Below are positions 1 through 9,087 of a stretch of DNA of 64,000 nt, one piece after another. The stretch covers positions 1 through 64,000 of the forward strand of contig NZ_LYST01000021.1 in NCBI RefSeq assembly GCF_001693755.1. Reading direction: 5' to 3'. Source of the DNA: Gilliamella sp. wkB171. Lineage in GTDB: Bacteria > Pseudomonadota > Gammaproteobacteria > Enterobacterales > Orbaceae. A program made the position numbers and the translations under genes. The stretch's first letter is position 1. Each line of letters begins with the position of its first letter. The notes beneath the pieces were generated by a model that saw nothing but the letters and a program-made list of their open reading frames with translations, did no database searches and was not told the origin of the DNA.

Positions 1-848
1 TTTTGTATTTAATTGCAAAAAATTGTAAAAAAGCCATTTACAAAAAATTATTGGAACATGTTTTTATTATTAACAATAATTTTAAATTTTAGTTATATTA
101 CTTTGAATATTTGTTAAAAAAATTACTGATAATTTGTAACATACATTTTGATATCATCAATACAAATAATGCATATATACTGCTCATTATATTAATCAAA
201 TTACGAGAAGTTATGTCAAAATCAATTATAATATTGAAATCATTTCGTTAGATTTACATATTATTTTCGATTGTAGTCAATTTCTATTAAATTTGACACA
301 TTTTCAATTAGTTGATGATATAACTTGATAACCTAATTATTACAACTAATTTAGATCTATGACAATGTATTGAACCACAAAGAAAATAATAGATCACTCT
401 TCTAATAGGCAAGCTATTAATAGGTTCGTCTATCATAGGCGATCATGACAAAAAAATAAATAGCTATAAATGATGTATAAATTATTTATAAAGAAAAAGA
501 AAAATAGTGTTTGGTTATCATTTATTAGTTCGTAAGTTAATTTTACAAAATATATCACTCAATTATTTAACAAGTAAATTGCTTAGATTTTTTAATATAA
601 TAAAATAATCAAGATTATTAGTTTAACTAAGTGTGTTTGTAGCAGTTAATTAAAACAACTGTTCGAATAAAATTTCCAAAATGTCTAAATTTACATAATC
701 TTTACTTAATAAAATATTGAGTATTAGATACGAATAAAATGATAGTTACTAAAGTGCTAAAGACTCATTGATTATTGCCAGCATTGAGCGCAAAGGTATA
801 TAATAGAAGATTAGCCATTGTTATAGAAAAATGTAGAGAACATCTAAC
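1..848. other. Long A+T-rich non-coding stretch upstream of apt
   Basis: I see no coding region, tRNA or recognisable repeat in the first 770 bases, which are extremely A+T-rich with stops in all frames. The right end holds the apt promoter, listed separately. The upstream neighbour lies outside the window, so any terminator or promoter for it cannot be assigned. Confidence 0.6.
775..804 (+). promoter_or_regulatory. Sigma70-type promoter of apt
   Basis: TTGCCA (775-780) is followed after 18 bases by a consensus TATAAT (799-804), about 45 bases before the apt start codon. This is the best -35/-10 pair in the upstream region. It is a motif-based prediction only. Confidence 0.6.
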
Positions 849-1400
849 ATGACTCATATACAAGAAAAACTTACACTGATTAAAAACAGTATTATTACTA
901 TTCCAGACTATCCTAAAAAAGGCATTTTATTTCGCGATATTACCAGCTTATTAGAAGATCCTATCGCGTTTAAGACTTCTGTTGATCTATTAATTAATCA
1001 TTATAAAGATAAAAAAATCGATAAAGTTGTGGGTACTGAAGCGCGAGGCTTTATCTTCGCTGCACCCATTGCGTTAGCTTTAGGTGTTGGTTTTGTGCCG
1101 GTTAGAAAACCAAATAAGCTACCTCGCCATGTATTTAAAGAAGAATATCAACTTGAATATGGTACAGATACGCTCGAAATTCATTCCGATGCGATCAAAT
1201 CTGGAGAGCGCGTATTAATTATTGATGATCTGTTGGCTACGGGTGGCACAGTTGCAGCAACAGCAAAATTAATACAGAGATGTGGCGGTATTGCAGAAGA
1301 TGCCGCTTTTGTTATCAACTTACCTGATTTACAAGGTAAAACCAAATTAACTCAAGCTGGTATTAATTGTTTTACACTCGTTGATTTCGAAGGAAAATAA
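849..1400 (+). CDS. apt: Adenine phosphoribosyltransferase
   Basis: Cytosolic purine-salvage enzyme that converts adenine and PRPP to AMP and pyrophosphate. The 183-residue product has the usual length of bacterial Apt. It shows the opening segment with [14 protein letters not shown], the GTEARGF loop, and the PRPP-binding motif [13 protein letters not shown] near residue 125. The ATG at 849 starts right at the family N-terminus and lies behind a good promoter. The gene is monocistronic and ends in a hairpin at 1414-1434. In enterobacteria apt is often followed by dnaX; here it is followed by a decayed PTS remnant, so local synteny differs. Confidence 0.95.
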   Translation: MTHIQEKLTLIKNSIITIPDYPKKGILFRDITSLLEDPIAFKTSVDLLINHYKDKKIDKVVGTEARGFIFAAPIALALGVGFVPVRKPNKLPRHVFKEEYQLEYGTDTLEIHSDAIKSGERVLIIDDLLATGGTVAATAKLIQRCGGIAEDAAFVINLPDLQGKTKLTQAGINCFTLVDFEGK

Positions 1401-1413
1401 TCCACCTTAATAT

Positions 1414-1434
1414 TAGGGCGAAACTTTCGCCCTA
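1414..1434 (+). terminator. Hairpin after apt
   Basis: A perfect 9-bp stem, TAGGGCGAA / TTCGCCCTA, with a 3-base loop starts 13 bases after the apt stop codon. The T-tract that follows is poor, so it may be a weak or factor-assisted terminator. Confidence 0.6.
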
Positions 1435-1743
1435 TTGTACTTGGCAGGCTCCTATTTTTTCATCAATGATATCATTGAAAAATCCAAATAATTTTTTATA
1501 TATCGAGCCCGCTAAAAAAATCCACTTATTGATGCAATACTTAGACTGCTCTCGATGTCAAAGGGATTATCCTACTATTGGGATAGATGTCAAAATGCAA
1601 TTTCAATTGTTGAAAATAACCTTGTTATGCATGATAAATTAGTCAATAACGCCCTACATAATAATTATTGAATGACATTGTTCAAAACGTACTGCGCCAC
1701 ATTACAAACAATCAATAAGGCATCTATTCACCAATTGAGGACA

Positions 1744-2127
1744 GTTAAATCAATTAAAAAAGCCCCTGACACTATCTTTCTTGAAGAAGATTGGTAAAGG
1801 TATTGCCATTGAACCACTTGGAGCCCCCATTTATCTACTTTTTGATGGCATAGTGAATGGGCTATTTCATAGCAAACACCTTGGGTTCAATATCCGAATT
1901 AGGGGATGAATTACTGATCTATATTGGACAAGAAACAGTTGCGCTGGAAGGCAAATATTTTAAGGCATTTATCAATACTGGCGACAAAATTAAAAAAGCG
2001 ATAACTCATTCAATTCGATACCAATAGCTTAATAAAGAAGAATAGAATTAATTTGTTAATAGCAATAGCGATAACCAACCGTAATAATTTTATGACAATT
2101 ACAATACCCTTAGGCAACAGTGATTAG
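1744..2127 (+). pseudogene. Decayed PTS EIIA domain (glucose/beta-glucoside type)
   Basis: No open frame survives, but successive frames spell an EIIA-Glc/Bgl-type domain in the right order. KKAPDTIF (about 1759-1782) matches the family's EVPDPVF segment. KKIGKGIAIEP follows from 1784 in another frame, then LFDGIV and SKHLGF. The frame shifts again to GDELLIYIGQETVALEG (from about 1899) and GDKIKK, then once more to ITNRNNFM (about 2070), which matches the VVTN segment near the C-terminus. At least three frameshifts separate these pieces. The phosphorylated histidine of the HIG motif is replaced by tyrosine (IYIG). The 300 bases before it may be decayed EIIBC sequence, but I could not recognise it. 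Confidence 0.75.
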
Positions 2128-2298
2128 CCCTGCTCGATTACTGATATTATCAAAACAAAGCTAAGTATCACAAAACCAAGCACTCAAATGACTAATTATT
2201 ACGTTTCATCAATAAAAACCCATGAATGTCATAATCTCAAATTTTACTAACAACAATTAAACAAACAAAATAATTGCATAAAAAATCAAATTAACACT

Positions 2299-2329
2299 TG
2301 ATTAAGCATTTAATGTGAATTATTATTCA
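2299..2329 (+). promoter_or_regulatory. Tandem ARG boxes (ArgR operator)
   Basis: TGAATTATTATTCA (2316-2329) is a perfect TGAAT-N4-ATTCA ARG box. TGATTAAGCATTTA (2299-2312) matches 8 of the 10 fixed positions. The two are separated by exactly 3 bases, the spacing used by hexameric ArgR at enterobacterial arginine operators. The pair lies 39-70 bases before the start codon of the dimethylargininase-like gene, over the likely promoter. Whether ArgR represses or activates here cannot be read from the sequence. Confidence 0.75.
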
Positions 2330-2368
2330 AAAATAAAGCATAATTATTAAAAAGGAAATAAGTAAAAA

Positions 2369-3139
2369 ATGAAAAAATTTAGTCATATTATCGCCAGAAC
2401 ACCCGCTAAATCACTAATTAATGGGCTAACATCAGCTAATTTAGGTAAGCCCGATTATCAAAAAGCCTTAGATCAGCATAATGATTACATTCGCGCTTTA
2501 CAGCAATGCGATGTTGACATCACCATTCTTCCAGCTGATGAACGTTTTCCTGATTCTGTATTTGTTGAAGATGCCGTACTTTGTACGCCGCATTGTGCAA
2601 TAATCACAAGACCTGGTGCCGAAAGTCGACGAGATGAAACAACTATCATTGCCGATACCATTGAACGTTTTTATCCAAATAAAGTCGAAGCCATTACAGC
2701 ACCGGGAACGGTTGAAGCTGGCGATATTATGATGGTTGGTGATCATTATTATATTGGTTTATCGGCGCGTACCAATCAAGCTGGTGCCGATCAAATGATT
2801 GCCATATTAAAAAAATATGGCATGACAGGATCAGTTGTTACTTTAGAAAAGGTTCTCCATTTAAAAACAGGCCTTGCCTATTTAGAAAATAATAATTTAC
2901 TTGCAGCAGGTGAATTTATCACTAAACCTGAATTTCAACACCTTAATATCATTGAAATTCCTGAGCAAGAAAGCTATGCCGCTAACTGTATTTGGGTTAA
3001 TGATCGCGTCATTATGCCAGCCGGTTATCCGATCACAAAAGCAAAAATCGACGCATTAGGTTATCAAGTCATCGAAGTCGATACATCTGAATATCGTAAA
3101 GTTGACGGGGGGGTTAGCTGCATGTCACTACGATTTTAA
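2369..3139 (+). CDS. Dimethylargininase-like guanidino hydrolase
   Basis: Member of the guanidino-group-modifying superfamily, closest in layout to bacterial N(G),N(G)-dimethylarginine dimethylaminohydrolase, which turns asymmetric dimethylarginine into citrulline and dimethylamine. At 256 residues it has the single-domain DDAH size, shorter than arginine deiminase (about 400). Visible active-site positions are D62, the FVEDAVL segment (E67-D68), E116 in GTVEAGD, H164 in LHLKTG and the C-terminal nucleophile C251 in GGVSCMSLRF. The E/H/C spacing agrees with Pseudomonas DDAH. A GGAAAT ribosome-binding site precedes the ATG. The next gene, 51 bases on, is a basic amino acid antiporter, and paired ARG boxes lie upstream. 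The substrate could also be another N-substituted arginine. Confidence 0.82.
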   Translation: MKKFSHIIARTPAKSLINGLTSANLGKPDYQKALDQHNDYIRALQQCDVDITILPADERFPDSVFVEDAVLCTPHCAIITRPGAESRRDETTIIADTIERFYPNKVEAITAPGTVEAGDIMMVGDHYYIGLSARTNQAGADQMIAILKKYGMTGSVVTLEKVLHLKTGLAYLENNNLLAAGEFITKPEFQHLNIIEIPEQESYAANCIWVNDRVIMPAGYPITKAKIDALGYQVIEVDTSEYRKVDGGVSCMSLRF

Positions 3140-3190
3140 TGTTGATGTATTAAATGACGCTATTTTTAACCCATTAAAAAAGATAACAAC

Positions 3191-4591
3191 ATGAATACAC
3201 CTACAAAAACAAAACTTGGTATTTTGCCACTAACCTTGTTAGTGGTGGGCAGTATTGTTGGCAGTGGTATTTTTAGTTTGCCGCAAAATATGGCCGAAGC
3301 ATCGGGCGCCGGATCAATTTTAATTGCTTGGGTAATAACCTTAATTGGCATGTTAATGCTAACACGAATCTTTCAATATTTGTCGATTCGATTTTACAAA
3401 ATCAATGATGGATTATACGGCTATGTCCGTGAAGGTTTTGGTGACTATATCGGCTTTAATGCAGCATGGGGATATTGGATATCCGCCTGGATGTCTTGTG
3501 CCAGCTATTTAGTCATTTTATTCAGTGCATTAGGCTCGTTTGACTGTTTGAGTTTTTTTGGCAATGGTACCACATTGCCAGCTGTGATAGGTGGTTTGAT
3601 CTTTTTATGGATTGTCCATACTTTCATTTTAAAGGGAATTTATCGCGCATTTTTATTAAATTGTTTAGTTACTCTGGCTAAAATTGTGCCCATTGGTTTG
3701 TTTATTATTTGCGTGATTCTTGCATTTAAAATCGATACCTTTGACACCAATTTTTGGGGAACACCACAATTAGGATCGGTCATTGATCAGGTCAAACATA
3801 CCATGCTTTACACGGTATGGGTTTATTTAGGTATCGAAAGTGCGACGGTTTATGCATCACGGGCGAAAACAATTTTAAGCATTAGCCGAGCAACCTTTTT
3901 TGGCTTTGCAATTACTAGCCTATTATTAGTATGCGTTTCGGTTTTATCGCTAGGAATCGTACCCCAACAAGAACTTGCCGAAATGAAAAATCCATCCATG
4001 GCTTGGGTGATCGAACGAGTGGTTGGCAGTTGGGGAGCGACATTTATAAATATTGGTTTAATTGTTTCGGTCAGTGGCGGGTTACTCTCTTGGTTATTAC
4101 TCGCAGCTGAAATGCTATTTTTAACCGGACATGGCAGCAGACACACTGTACCGAGTTATTTTGGTAAGATCAATAAAAACGGCACACCTGTTAATGCATT
4201 GTGGCTTACCACCGTGCTAATTAGTGTTTTAATCATTCTTGCCCACTTCTATCAATCTGGTTATAACACCCTAATTCAACTCTCAACATCAATGGTGTTA
4301 ATCCCCTACTTACTTTCGGCGCTATTTGTTTTTAAATTGGCGGTTAAACAACGAAAAACCTACTTAATTTTTATTGGTAGTATTGGTTCAATTTATGGAT
4401 TTTGGTTGATTTATGCTGGAGGCATTGTTTACTTATTACTCTCTATGATTTTATACAGTGTAGGTTTATTATTTTATCTCTATGCAAGAAAACAACGATC
4501 ACTTTCAGCTTTTAGTTTTTTACATGACAAAATCTATGCCATAACTATTGTCATATTAGGGATGACAGCGATTCTATATTTTTATGTGTAA
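3191..4591 (+). CDS. Basic amino acid/polyamine antiporter (ArcD/APC type)
   Basis: Inner-membrane carrier of the APC superfamily, basic amino acid antiporter branch that includes arginine:ornithine exchangers. The 466 residues contain about 12 hydrophobic segments. The first holds the family signature VVGSIVGSGIFSLP at residues 17-30; the GIESATVYASRAK segment near residue 217 is typical of the branch. It follows the dimethylargininase-like gene with a 51-base gap and no hairpin, so the two probably form an ArgR-controlled operon. The likely job is import of arginine or a methylated arginine in exchange for a product such as ornithine or citrulline. The exact substrates are inference. Confidence 0.8.
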   Translation: MNTPTKTKLGILPLTLLVVGSIVGSGIFSLPQNMAEASGAGSILIAWVITLIGMLMLTRIFQYLSIRFYKINDGLYGYVREGFGDYIGFNAAWGYWISAWMSCASYLVILFSALGSFDCLSFFGNGTTLPAVIGGLIFLWIVHTFILKGIYRAFLLNCLVTLAKIVPIGLFIICVILAFKIDTFDTNFWGTPQLGSVIDQVKHTMLYTVWVYLGIESATVYASRAKTILSISRATFFGFAITSLLLVCVSVLSLGIVPQQELAEMKNPSMAWVIERVVGSWGATFINIGLIVSVSGGLLSWLLLAAEMLFLTGHGSRHTVPSYFGKINKNGTPVNALWLTTVLISVLIILAHFYQSGYNTLIQLSTSMVLIPYLLSALFVFKLAVKQRKTYLIFIGSIGSIYGFWLIYAGGIVYLLLSMILYSVGLLFYLYARKQRSLSAFSFLHDKIYAITIVILGMTAILYFYV

Positions 4592-4615
4592 AGCTATTAA
4601 ACGAATTATCAAGCA

Positions 4616-5362
4616 TTATTTTCGAAACAGATAAAAATCGACCAATAAAGCTCGAAAATCATCGGAATAGCGCCCATCCTCATCTCGCATACAAAGATGC
4701 TGTTCCAAAACAGCATCACAAGGCTGAAAAGCAAAAGTCATTAATGACAAAGAAAAGGATTTGTTGGCAGAGTACTTAACTTTGAGTTCTTGCTGTAAAT
4801 ATAAATGATTAGACTTTGCTAATAACTTAAATTGATTGGATAAGTGATAAGGCAAAACCAAACAAAACCTACCCTTTATGCTTAATAACCGTTTTACAAC
4901 ATCAAGAAGCTGTTGATAGCTCAAACTTTCAGTATACCGAGCTAATTGCCTTTGACGATCACGGCAATCAACGGCTGATTCAAAATAGGGAGGATTGGTA
5001 ACAATCAGATCATAACAACCAGATGACTCTGTTCTAAATTGATTGATATCTCCCTCAATGGCGTTAACCTTGCTAAAATCAGCAGAAAAGGCATTTTGCT
5101 GACACTGGTTTACGGCCTGTTTATCAATATCAATAGCATCAATCTGACAATCATGATTGATAAGGCGCGCGGCTAACATTAAAGCAATCACACCACAACC
5201 CGTGCCAATATCAAGTACCTGTTTAGGTGCATGTGTAATCGGTGCCCAGGCGCCTAATAAACAACTATCGGTTGTTACTTTCATCGGGCTTTTATCATGA
5301 GCGACAAAAAAATGTTTAAAGGTAAAACCACCTTTTTTGAGTGATAAATGATTATTTGACAT
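4616..5362 (-). CDS. trmN6: tRNA1(Val) (adenine(37)-N6)-methyltransferase
   Basis: SAM-dependent methyltransferase (YfiC family) that makes m6A37 in tRNA1-Val. The SAM motif [15 protein letters not shown] lies near residue 55, and the catalytic NPPYF motif of amino-group methyltransferases follows near residue 125. I start it at the ATG ending at 5362 (248 residues, MSNNHLSL) because homologues begin about here; the longer frame would intrude far into the upstream gene. It overlaps the 3' end of nfi by 11 bases, suggesting translational coupling. It converges on the antiporter gene with only 24 bases between them. Confidence 0.88.
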   Translation of the reverse strand: MSNNHLSLKKGGFTFKHFFVAHDKSPMKVTTDSCLLGAWAPITHAPKQVLDIGTGCGVIALMLAARLINHDCQIDAIDIDKQAVNQCQQNAFSADFSKVNAIEGDINQFRTESSGCYDLIVTNPPYFESAVDCRDRQRQLARYTESLSYQQLLDVVKRLLSIKGRFCLVLPYHLSNQFKLLAKSNHLYLQQELKVKYSANKSFSLSLMTFAFQPCDAVLEQHLCMRDEDGRYSDDFRALLVDFYLFRK

Positions 5363-6023
5363 CAAGACTCTTTTTAAATAACGGTTTATTCGAAGCAATG
5401 GCATCAGCCCAACGCGTCGGTTCAGGCAAACGATAACCACGTAAACAGCGTGTTACCCATTCTAACGCACTATCTTGGCTAACACGATGACCCGGCGAGA
5501 TGAATAATGGATTACAATTATTTTTACTTTGTAACACCCAACCAATTTGTTGTTGCTTATCAACTAATGGGGTAACTTGACCCGCTATTTTAGGAATCGG
5601 AGAAAATTGACCACATAAGCGTTTTTTTGCCACACCAATAGTTGGCATATCTAACAATAATCCTAAATGGCTGGCAATACCCAAACGCCTCGGATGCGCA
5701 ACACCTTGACCATCGACCAATAAAAGATCCGGTTTATGCTTCACTTGCTGCCAAGCGCTAAGTAAAGCGGGATATTCACGAAACGATAAATAACCGGGAA
5801 TATAAGGAAATTCAGTTTTTAAGCGTGCAATATGATACTCAACTACTTTAAAATCAGGATAAGTTAAAATGACAATAGCCGCTCGAGTGACATGACCGTC
5901 ATCTTCAAATCCAACATCGGTCCCCCCCACTAACTTTATTGTGGGATTAAAATCATCAACCAATTTTACCTGATTGGCTAAGCTTTGCTGGGATTGCTTT
6001 AATTGTGCTAAATTGATAGACAT
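5352..6023 (-). CDS. nfi: Endonuclease V (deoxyinosine 3'-endonuclease)
   Basis: DNA-repair nuclease that cuts one phosphodiester 3' of deoxyinosine arising from adenine deamination. The 223-residue product aligns along its length with E. coli Nfi. Motifs are the metal-binding [10 protein letters not shown], the wedge segment [34 protein letters not shown] and GHRVS. The start at 6023 (MSINLAQL) is preferred over an upstream ATG because it matches the family N-terminus. It is first in a two-gene unit with trmN6 and is divergent from the IMPACT-family gene. Confidence 0.94.
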   Translation of the reverse strand: MSINLAQLKQSQQSLANQVKLVDDFNPTIKLVGGTDVGFEDDGHVTRAAIVILTYPDFKVVEYHIARLKTEFPYIPGYLSFREYPALLSAWQQVKHKPDLLLVDGQGVAHPRRLGIASHLGLLLDMPTIGVAKKRLCGQFSPIPKIAGQVTPLVDKQQQIGWVLQSKNNCNPLFISPGHRVSQDSALEWVTRCLRGYRLPEPTRWADAIASNKPLFKKSLDVK

Positions 6024-6077
6024 TTTTATTCTGCTGGGTATTATTATCGGCAATAAAGTGATTTTAACAGAATTAGT

Positions 6078-6659
6078 ATGCCATATACATTAACAAATCC
6101 AGTTGAATTGACTGAAGAAATAAAAAAAAGCCGTTTTATCGTCAATGCTGCGCCCGTCACCACTGCCGATCAGGCAAGCCAATTTATTGAACAAGTTAGC
6201 GATATTAATGCTACCCACAACTGCTGGGCATGGAAAATCGGTCAACACTACCGCTTCAATGACGATGGCGAACCCACCAGCACCGCAGGTCGCCCTATTC
6301 TATCAGCAATTGAAGGACAGGATTGCGATCAAGTCGTGGTAGTGGTTACGCGCTATTTTGGTGGCATAAAATTAGGTACAGGTGGATTAATTCGTGCTTA
6401 CGGTGGCAGCGCCAGCCACTGCTTACAACAAGCCCAGTTGATCGAACTCATAACCCGTATTCCTCTACAATTTCACTGCTACTATAACGAATGGCCGATT
6501 ATTGAAAATCGCCTAAAAGAACTTGATGCCATTATCGAACATCAAGATTTTGACGCCGAAGGCGTAGAAGTTAGCTTAGCAATCACCCAAGATAAAATAG
6601 CAACATTACAAAAAAATATCAGTGATATAACACGTGGTAGAGTGGTGATAGAGAAATAA
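6078..6659 (+). CDS. yigZ: IMPACT/YigZ family protein
   Basis: Conserved protein of the UPF0029/IMPACT family. The N-terminal domain includes [30 protein letters not shown] and [22 protein letters not shown]; a smaller alpha/beta domain forms the last 60-70 residues. Length (193) is slightly below E. coli YigZ (about 205). The eukaryotic relative is a regulator of GCN2, while the bacterial role is not settled. The ATG at 6078 begins the family N-terminus. The gene is divergent from nfi across 54 bases. Confidence 0.88.
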   Translation: MPYTLTNPVELTEEIKKSRFIVNAAPVTTADQASQFIEQVSDINATHNCWAWKIGQHYRFNDDGEPTSTAGRPILSAIEGQDCDQVVVVVTRYFGGIKLGTGGLIRAYGGSASHCLQQAQLIELITRIPLQFHCYYNEWPIIENRLKELDAIIEHQDFDAEGVEVSLAITQDKIATLQKNISDITRGRVVIEK

Positions 6660-7265
6660 CATTCTGAAAATGTTATGTTACTATTTTTTATGATTTAGGA
6701 CATTAATGGTTTGGCGATATTGAGGTTTATACTAAAATGCCCACTTTACTTCAACGTCTAAGAAAGAATTGTTTCTATTTATTAAGAAATTCGTTTCTTT
6801 AATTCTTAATTTTTGGGCACTAATAATTGGGTGATTTTTCTTTTCAGTAAAAACGCCCGAATTGGGAGATTTGTGAAAAATCCCCCGAAGCTACCTGTGT
6901 CATCTAGGATACTTACCTCTTCGAACCATCATCTGTTCAAATTTTTTCCATAAAAATGTGCGCCACAAAATGCTAGAAAGGGGGTCTGCAACGTCCCTTG
7001 TTCTTCGCGTTGTGTAGTTTGCTGATTTGTTGCTAACAAAGGCCGTACCTTACCTAACATCCTATAGACATGCACTACTCTCATTTGTCAACGTTTTATC
7101 ATTGTGCAAATATTAAATTTAACAATATCAATAACTTATTTATCTATTTTTATATTTGTGAGTGGAACTATTTTAGATCTTTTAATAGACTTTGTCATTT
7201 TAGGAAGGCTATACGAAAACGCACGCCTGTCCTTGGATTTTGGGTAGACTTTTAGTCTGAGAGGA
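6660..7265. other. 600-base non-coding region, unassigned
   Basis: I found no credible gene here. It holds several small hairpins: AAGAAA-TTCG-TTTCTT near 6784, an imperfect GGGAGATTT/AAATCCCCC pair near 6860-6884, and AGACT-TTT-AGTCT at 7246-7258. The part from about 6840 to 7060 is less A+T-rich than the other gaps, so an uncharacterised structured RNA is possible. I could not match it to 6S RNA, tmRNA, RNase P RNA or 4.5S RNA. Confidence 0.4.
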
Positions 7266-7353
7266 TTATTTAACTACCTACACGGCAGTGAACTCACTAT
7301 CACCAACATTTACGGGCATATTAATTTTCTAAACTACCTACACGGCAGTGAAC
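7266..7353 (-). CRISPR. Minimal type I-F CRISPR array (2 repeats, 1 spacer)
   Basis: Read on the minus strand, two 28-base repeats begin GTTCACTGCCGTGTAGGTAG, the type I-F (Csy/Cas6f) repeat class. The leader-proximal copy is 7326-7353 and ends TTTAGAAA. The distal copy, 7266-7293, shares the first 22 bases and diverges at its 3' end, as terminal repeats usually do. The single spacer (7294-7325) is exactly 32 bases, the I-F norm. The repeat contains the expected Cas6f hairpin: CTGCC and GGTAG around a 5-base loop with one G-U pair. No cas gene or Cas-like fragment lies in the window, so the array depends on Cas proteins encoded elsewhere or is a relic. Confidence 0.87.
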
Positions 7354-7490
7354 TAGCGTGTCAAATACTATAAACTGTGTTTGGACAAAGGTAAATAGTG
7401 TTTTGGGTGGTTCAACCCCTTTTTTTAATGAACTTGTAAATTATTGATTTTATTTGATTTAAAATAAGGTCAAAAAAAAGGGTTAAAAAC
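7354..7490 (-). promoter_or_regulatory. Probable I-F CRISPR leader with IHF-like site
   Basis: The stretch on the leader side of the better repeat is A+T-rich. It contains a long-range inverted repeat, AACCCCTTTTTTT (7414-7426) with AAAAAAAAGGGTT (7472-7484), resembling the T-tract/A-tract pairs I recall from other I-F leaders. On the minus strand AATCAATAATTTA (7437-7449) fits the IHF consensus WATCAANNNNTTR exactly, and IHF bends I-F leaders during spacer integration. The leader assignment follows from repeat orientation; function is inferred. Confidence 0.55.
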
Positions 7491-7593
7491 TCGCATAATT
7501 TGGATTAGGTAGAATTTCAGACGTTAATAGTTTAATGTTTTTTCATAACGATAATTACATCCAAAAACCAAACTAACCCAAAATCTCCTATGT

Positions 7594-8229
7594 CTACCTA
7601 AACTCAACCAGATCACCAATTTCTTGGCTAAGGATTATCATCAGTTCTAGTATTTGCCGATCGCCATGAATGAACATATAAAAGGTATCTAAGCGCGGAT
7701 AGAATTTTTTCATCTCTTTGCCTTTTGGTGTTTCGGCTGGGCAAAAGTTGAAAGAGAGTACTTCATGCGTTACCATAATACACATAAAGTCCTCCCAGTA
7801 GAAAACCCCTTCCATGTCCATTGCTTTATAATAGAAGCCTTCTTCATAAAAAGCACAGTATGACTCACATGGCCATTGTGCATTTTTGTAAAGTTTTTTT
7901 AATCGTCTTATTTCGGAAAAGACAGCTATATAATGGCTAATTAAAGAGAACACCATACCAATTCCAAAGAGCATAATAATAAATGCCACACTAGTCATCA
8001 TTTTCATTGGCAGACGAAATGTCGCCGTGATTAAAACAATGAGGATAAACGCAACGATCGATCCACCTAAGCATAAAAACCTTTTTTTAGGGAGAAACAT
8101 GTGGTGAATCATTTTAGCAATTTTGGGGAGGATTTCATCGCGTGATTGTAATTTAAAATGGCGATCAAATAAAAATGTTGCCTGTTCAGGATCAAAAGCA
8201 ATATAGGGTTCTTTTACCTGTTTTTTCAT
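7594..8229 (-). CDS. Two-TM membrane protein, YcxB-like, function unknown
   Basis: The 211-residue protein has two adjacent hydrophobic segments (about residues 53-75 and 78-103), a basic stretch, then a soluble C-terminal half. That tail (YCAFYEEGFYYKAMDMEGVFYWEDFMCIMVTHEVLSF) resembles the YcxB-type beta-rich domain of small bacterial membrane proteins, but the match is only by pattern. A ribosome-binding site (AAGGAA) precedes the ATG. It is transcribed alone towards the CRISPR leader and occupies the place where cas genes would be expected. I cannot assign a function. Confidence 0.7.
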   Translation of the reverse strand: MKKQVKEPYIAFDPEQATFLFDRHFKLQSRDEILPKIAKMIHHMFLPKKRFLCLGGSIVAFILIVLITATFRLPMKMMTSVAFIIMLFGIGMVFSLISHYIAVFSEIRRLKKLYKNAQWPCESYCAFYEEGFYYKAMDMEGVFYWEDFMCIMVTHEVLSFNFCPAETPKGKEMKKFYPRLDTFYMFIHGDRQILELMIILSQEIGDLVEFR

Positions 8230-8543
8230 TATTTTTTCCTTATTACTATTTTATTTAGATTTTAATTGTCTTTTTTGTAAAAAATCAAAATATTTTCTAT
8301 AAAATAATATTATTTTGCGAAAATGGCTATTGAATTTTTTGACAGGTTGTTCTGTTGACTAAAAAATATAAAGAATTTAATCGTTATATAACGATTATTT
8401 ACTGCGAAACTCTTTGTCGTAAGCAATCATCTTGAAAAGTATTTTTGTTCATTTTTTCAGTATAGATTAGTACAATTCAATAGTTGCTTGATATAGATAA
8501 TCTCATTACAATGATGTGAAAATAGTCTTTAATAATTGAAAAT
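8230..8543. other. Intergenic region between divergent genes
   Basis: About 310 A+T-rich bases between the YcxB-like gene and the acetyltransferase. It must hold both promoters, but I see no -35/-10 pair good enough to call, and no operator-like palindrome. Confidence 0.4.
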
Positions 8544-9038
8544 ATGATCACCTACCGCGATGCCACTTTAGCTGATTTACCTTTTATCGTTGATGTCTAC
8601 AATTCAACCATTGCTAGCCGCATGGTGACAGCTGATACAAAAACTGTTTCAGTACAAAGCAAAGTGGCATGGTTTGAACAACATAACCCTCAAAACCGCC
8701 CACTTTGGTTAATTCAATACCATAATCAACCATGCGGTTGGGTTAGTTTGTCATCCTTTTATGGACGACCTGCCTATAATAAAACAGTCGAAATTAGTCT
8801 TTATATCCACCAAGATTTTCGTGGTAAACAAATTGGTCAAGATACAGTAAAACATATTGAGCAATTTGCTCAAAAAGTAGGTATAACAGCTATTATGAGC
8901 TATATCTTTGGTCATAATATTCCAAGCTTAGCGTTGTTTAAAAAAATGCAATATCAACAATGGGGACTATTTCCAAATATTGCAGAGCTTGATGGCGTTC
9001 AACGTGACTTAATTATACTTGGTAAGCGATTGCCCTGA
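8544..9038 (+). CDS. GNAT family N-acetyltransferase (Pat/phosphinothricin type)
   Basis: Acetyl-CoA-dependent N-acetyltransferase of 164 residues. It begins ITYRDATLADLPFIVDVYN, typical of the phosphinothricin acetyltransferase (YncA/MnaT-like) branch. It shows VEISLYIHQDFRGKQIGQ, the acetyl-CoA pyrophosphate loop (R/Q-x-x-G-x-G/A type), near residues 75-95. NIPSLALFKKMQYQQWG follows near the C-terminus. Members acetylate amino acids or toxic amino-acid analogues; the substrate here cannot be inferred. It lies just before the rhomboid gene (49-base gap to that gene's probable start) and may be cotranscribed. Confidence 0.85.
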   Translation: MITYRDATLADLPFIVDVYNSTIASRMVTADTKTVSVQSKVAWFEQHNPQNRPLWLIQYHNQPCGWVSLSSFYGRPAYNKTVEISLYIHQDFRGKQIGQDTVKHIEQFAQKVGITAIMSYIFGHNIPSLALFKKMQYQQWGLFPNIAELDGVQRDLIILGKRLP

Positions 9039-9087
9039 TTTTCATCATTACTCATTATTCCCTACTGTTATAAAGGATCTTTTTTTA

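Noticed and set aside
6905-6935. tRNA T-arm-like sequence (TTCGAACC)
   Set aside because: The flanking bases do not form a T-stem, and no acceptor or anticodon arm surrounds it.
6840-7060. 6S RNA, tmRNA, RNase P RNA or 4.5S RNA
   Set aside because: None of the conserved cores I know for these RNAs is present on either strand, and the long self-complementarity expected of 6S RNA is absent.
7070-7255. 61-codon open frame before the CRISPR array
   Set aside because: No ribosome-binding site, odd composition (many Phe, Asn, His) and no family resemblance; it probably arises by chance in A+T-rich DNA.
7354-8229. Cas protein or cas remnant next to the array
   Set aside because: The only gene there is a two-TM YcxB-like protein; no Csy1-4, Cas1 or Cas2-3 motifs occur in any frame.
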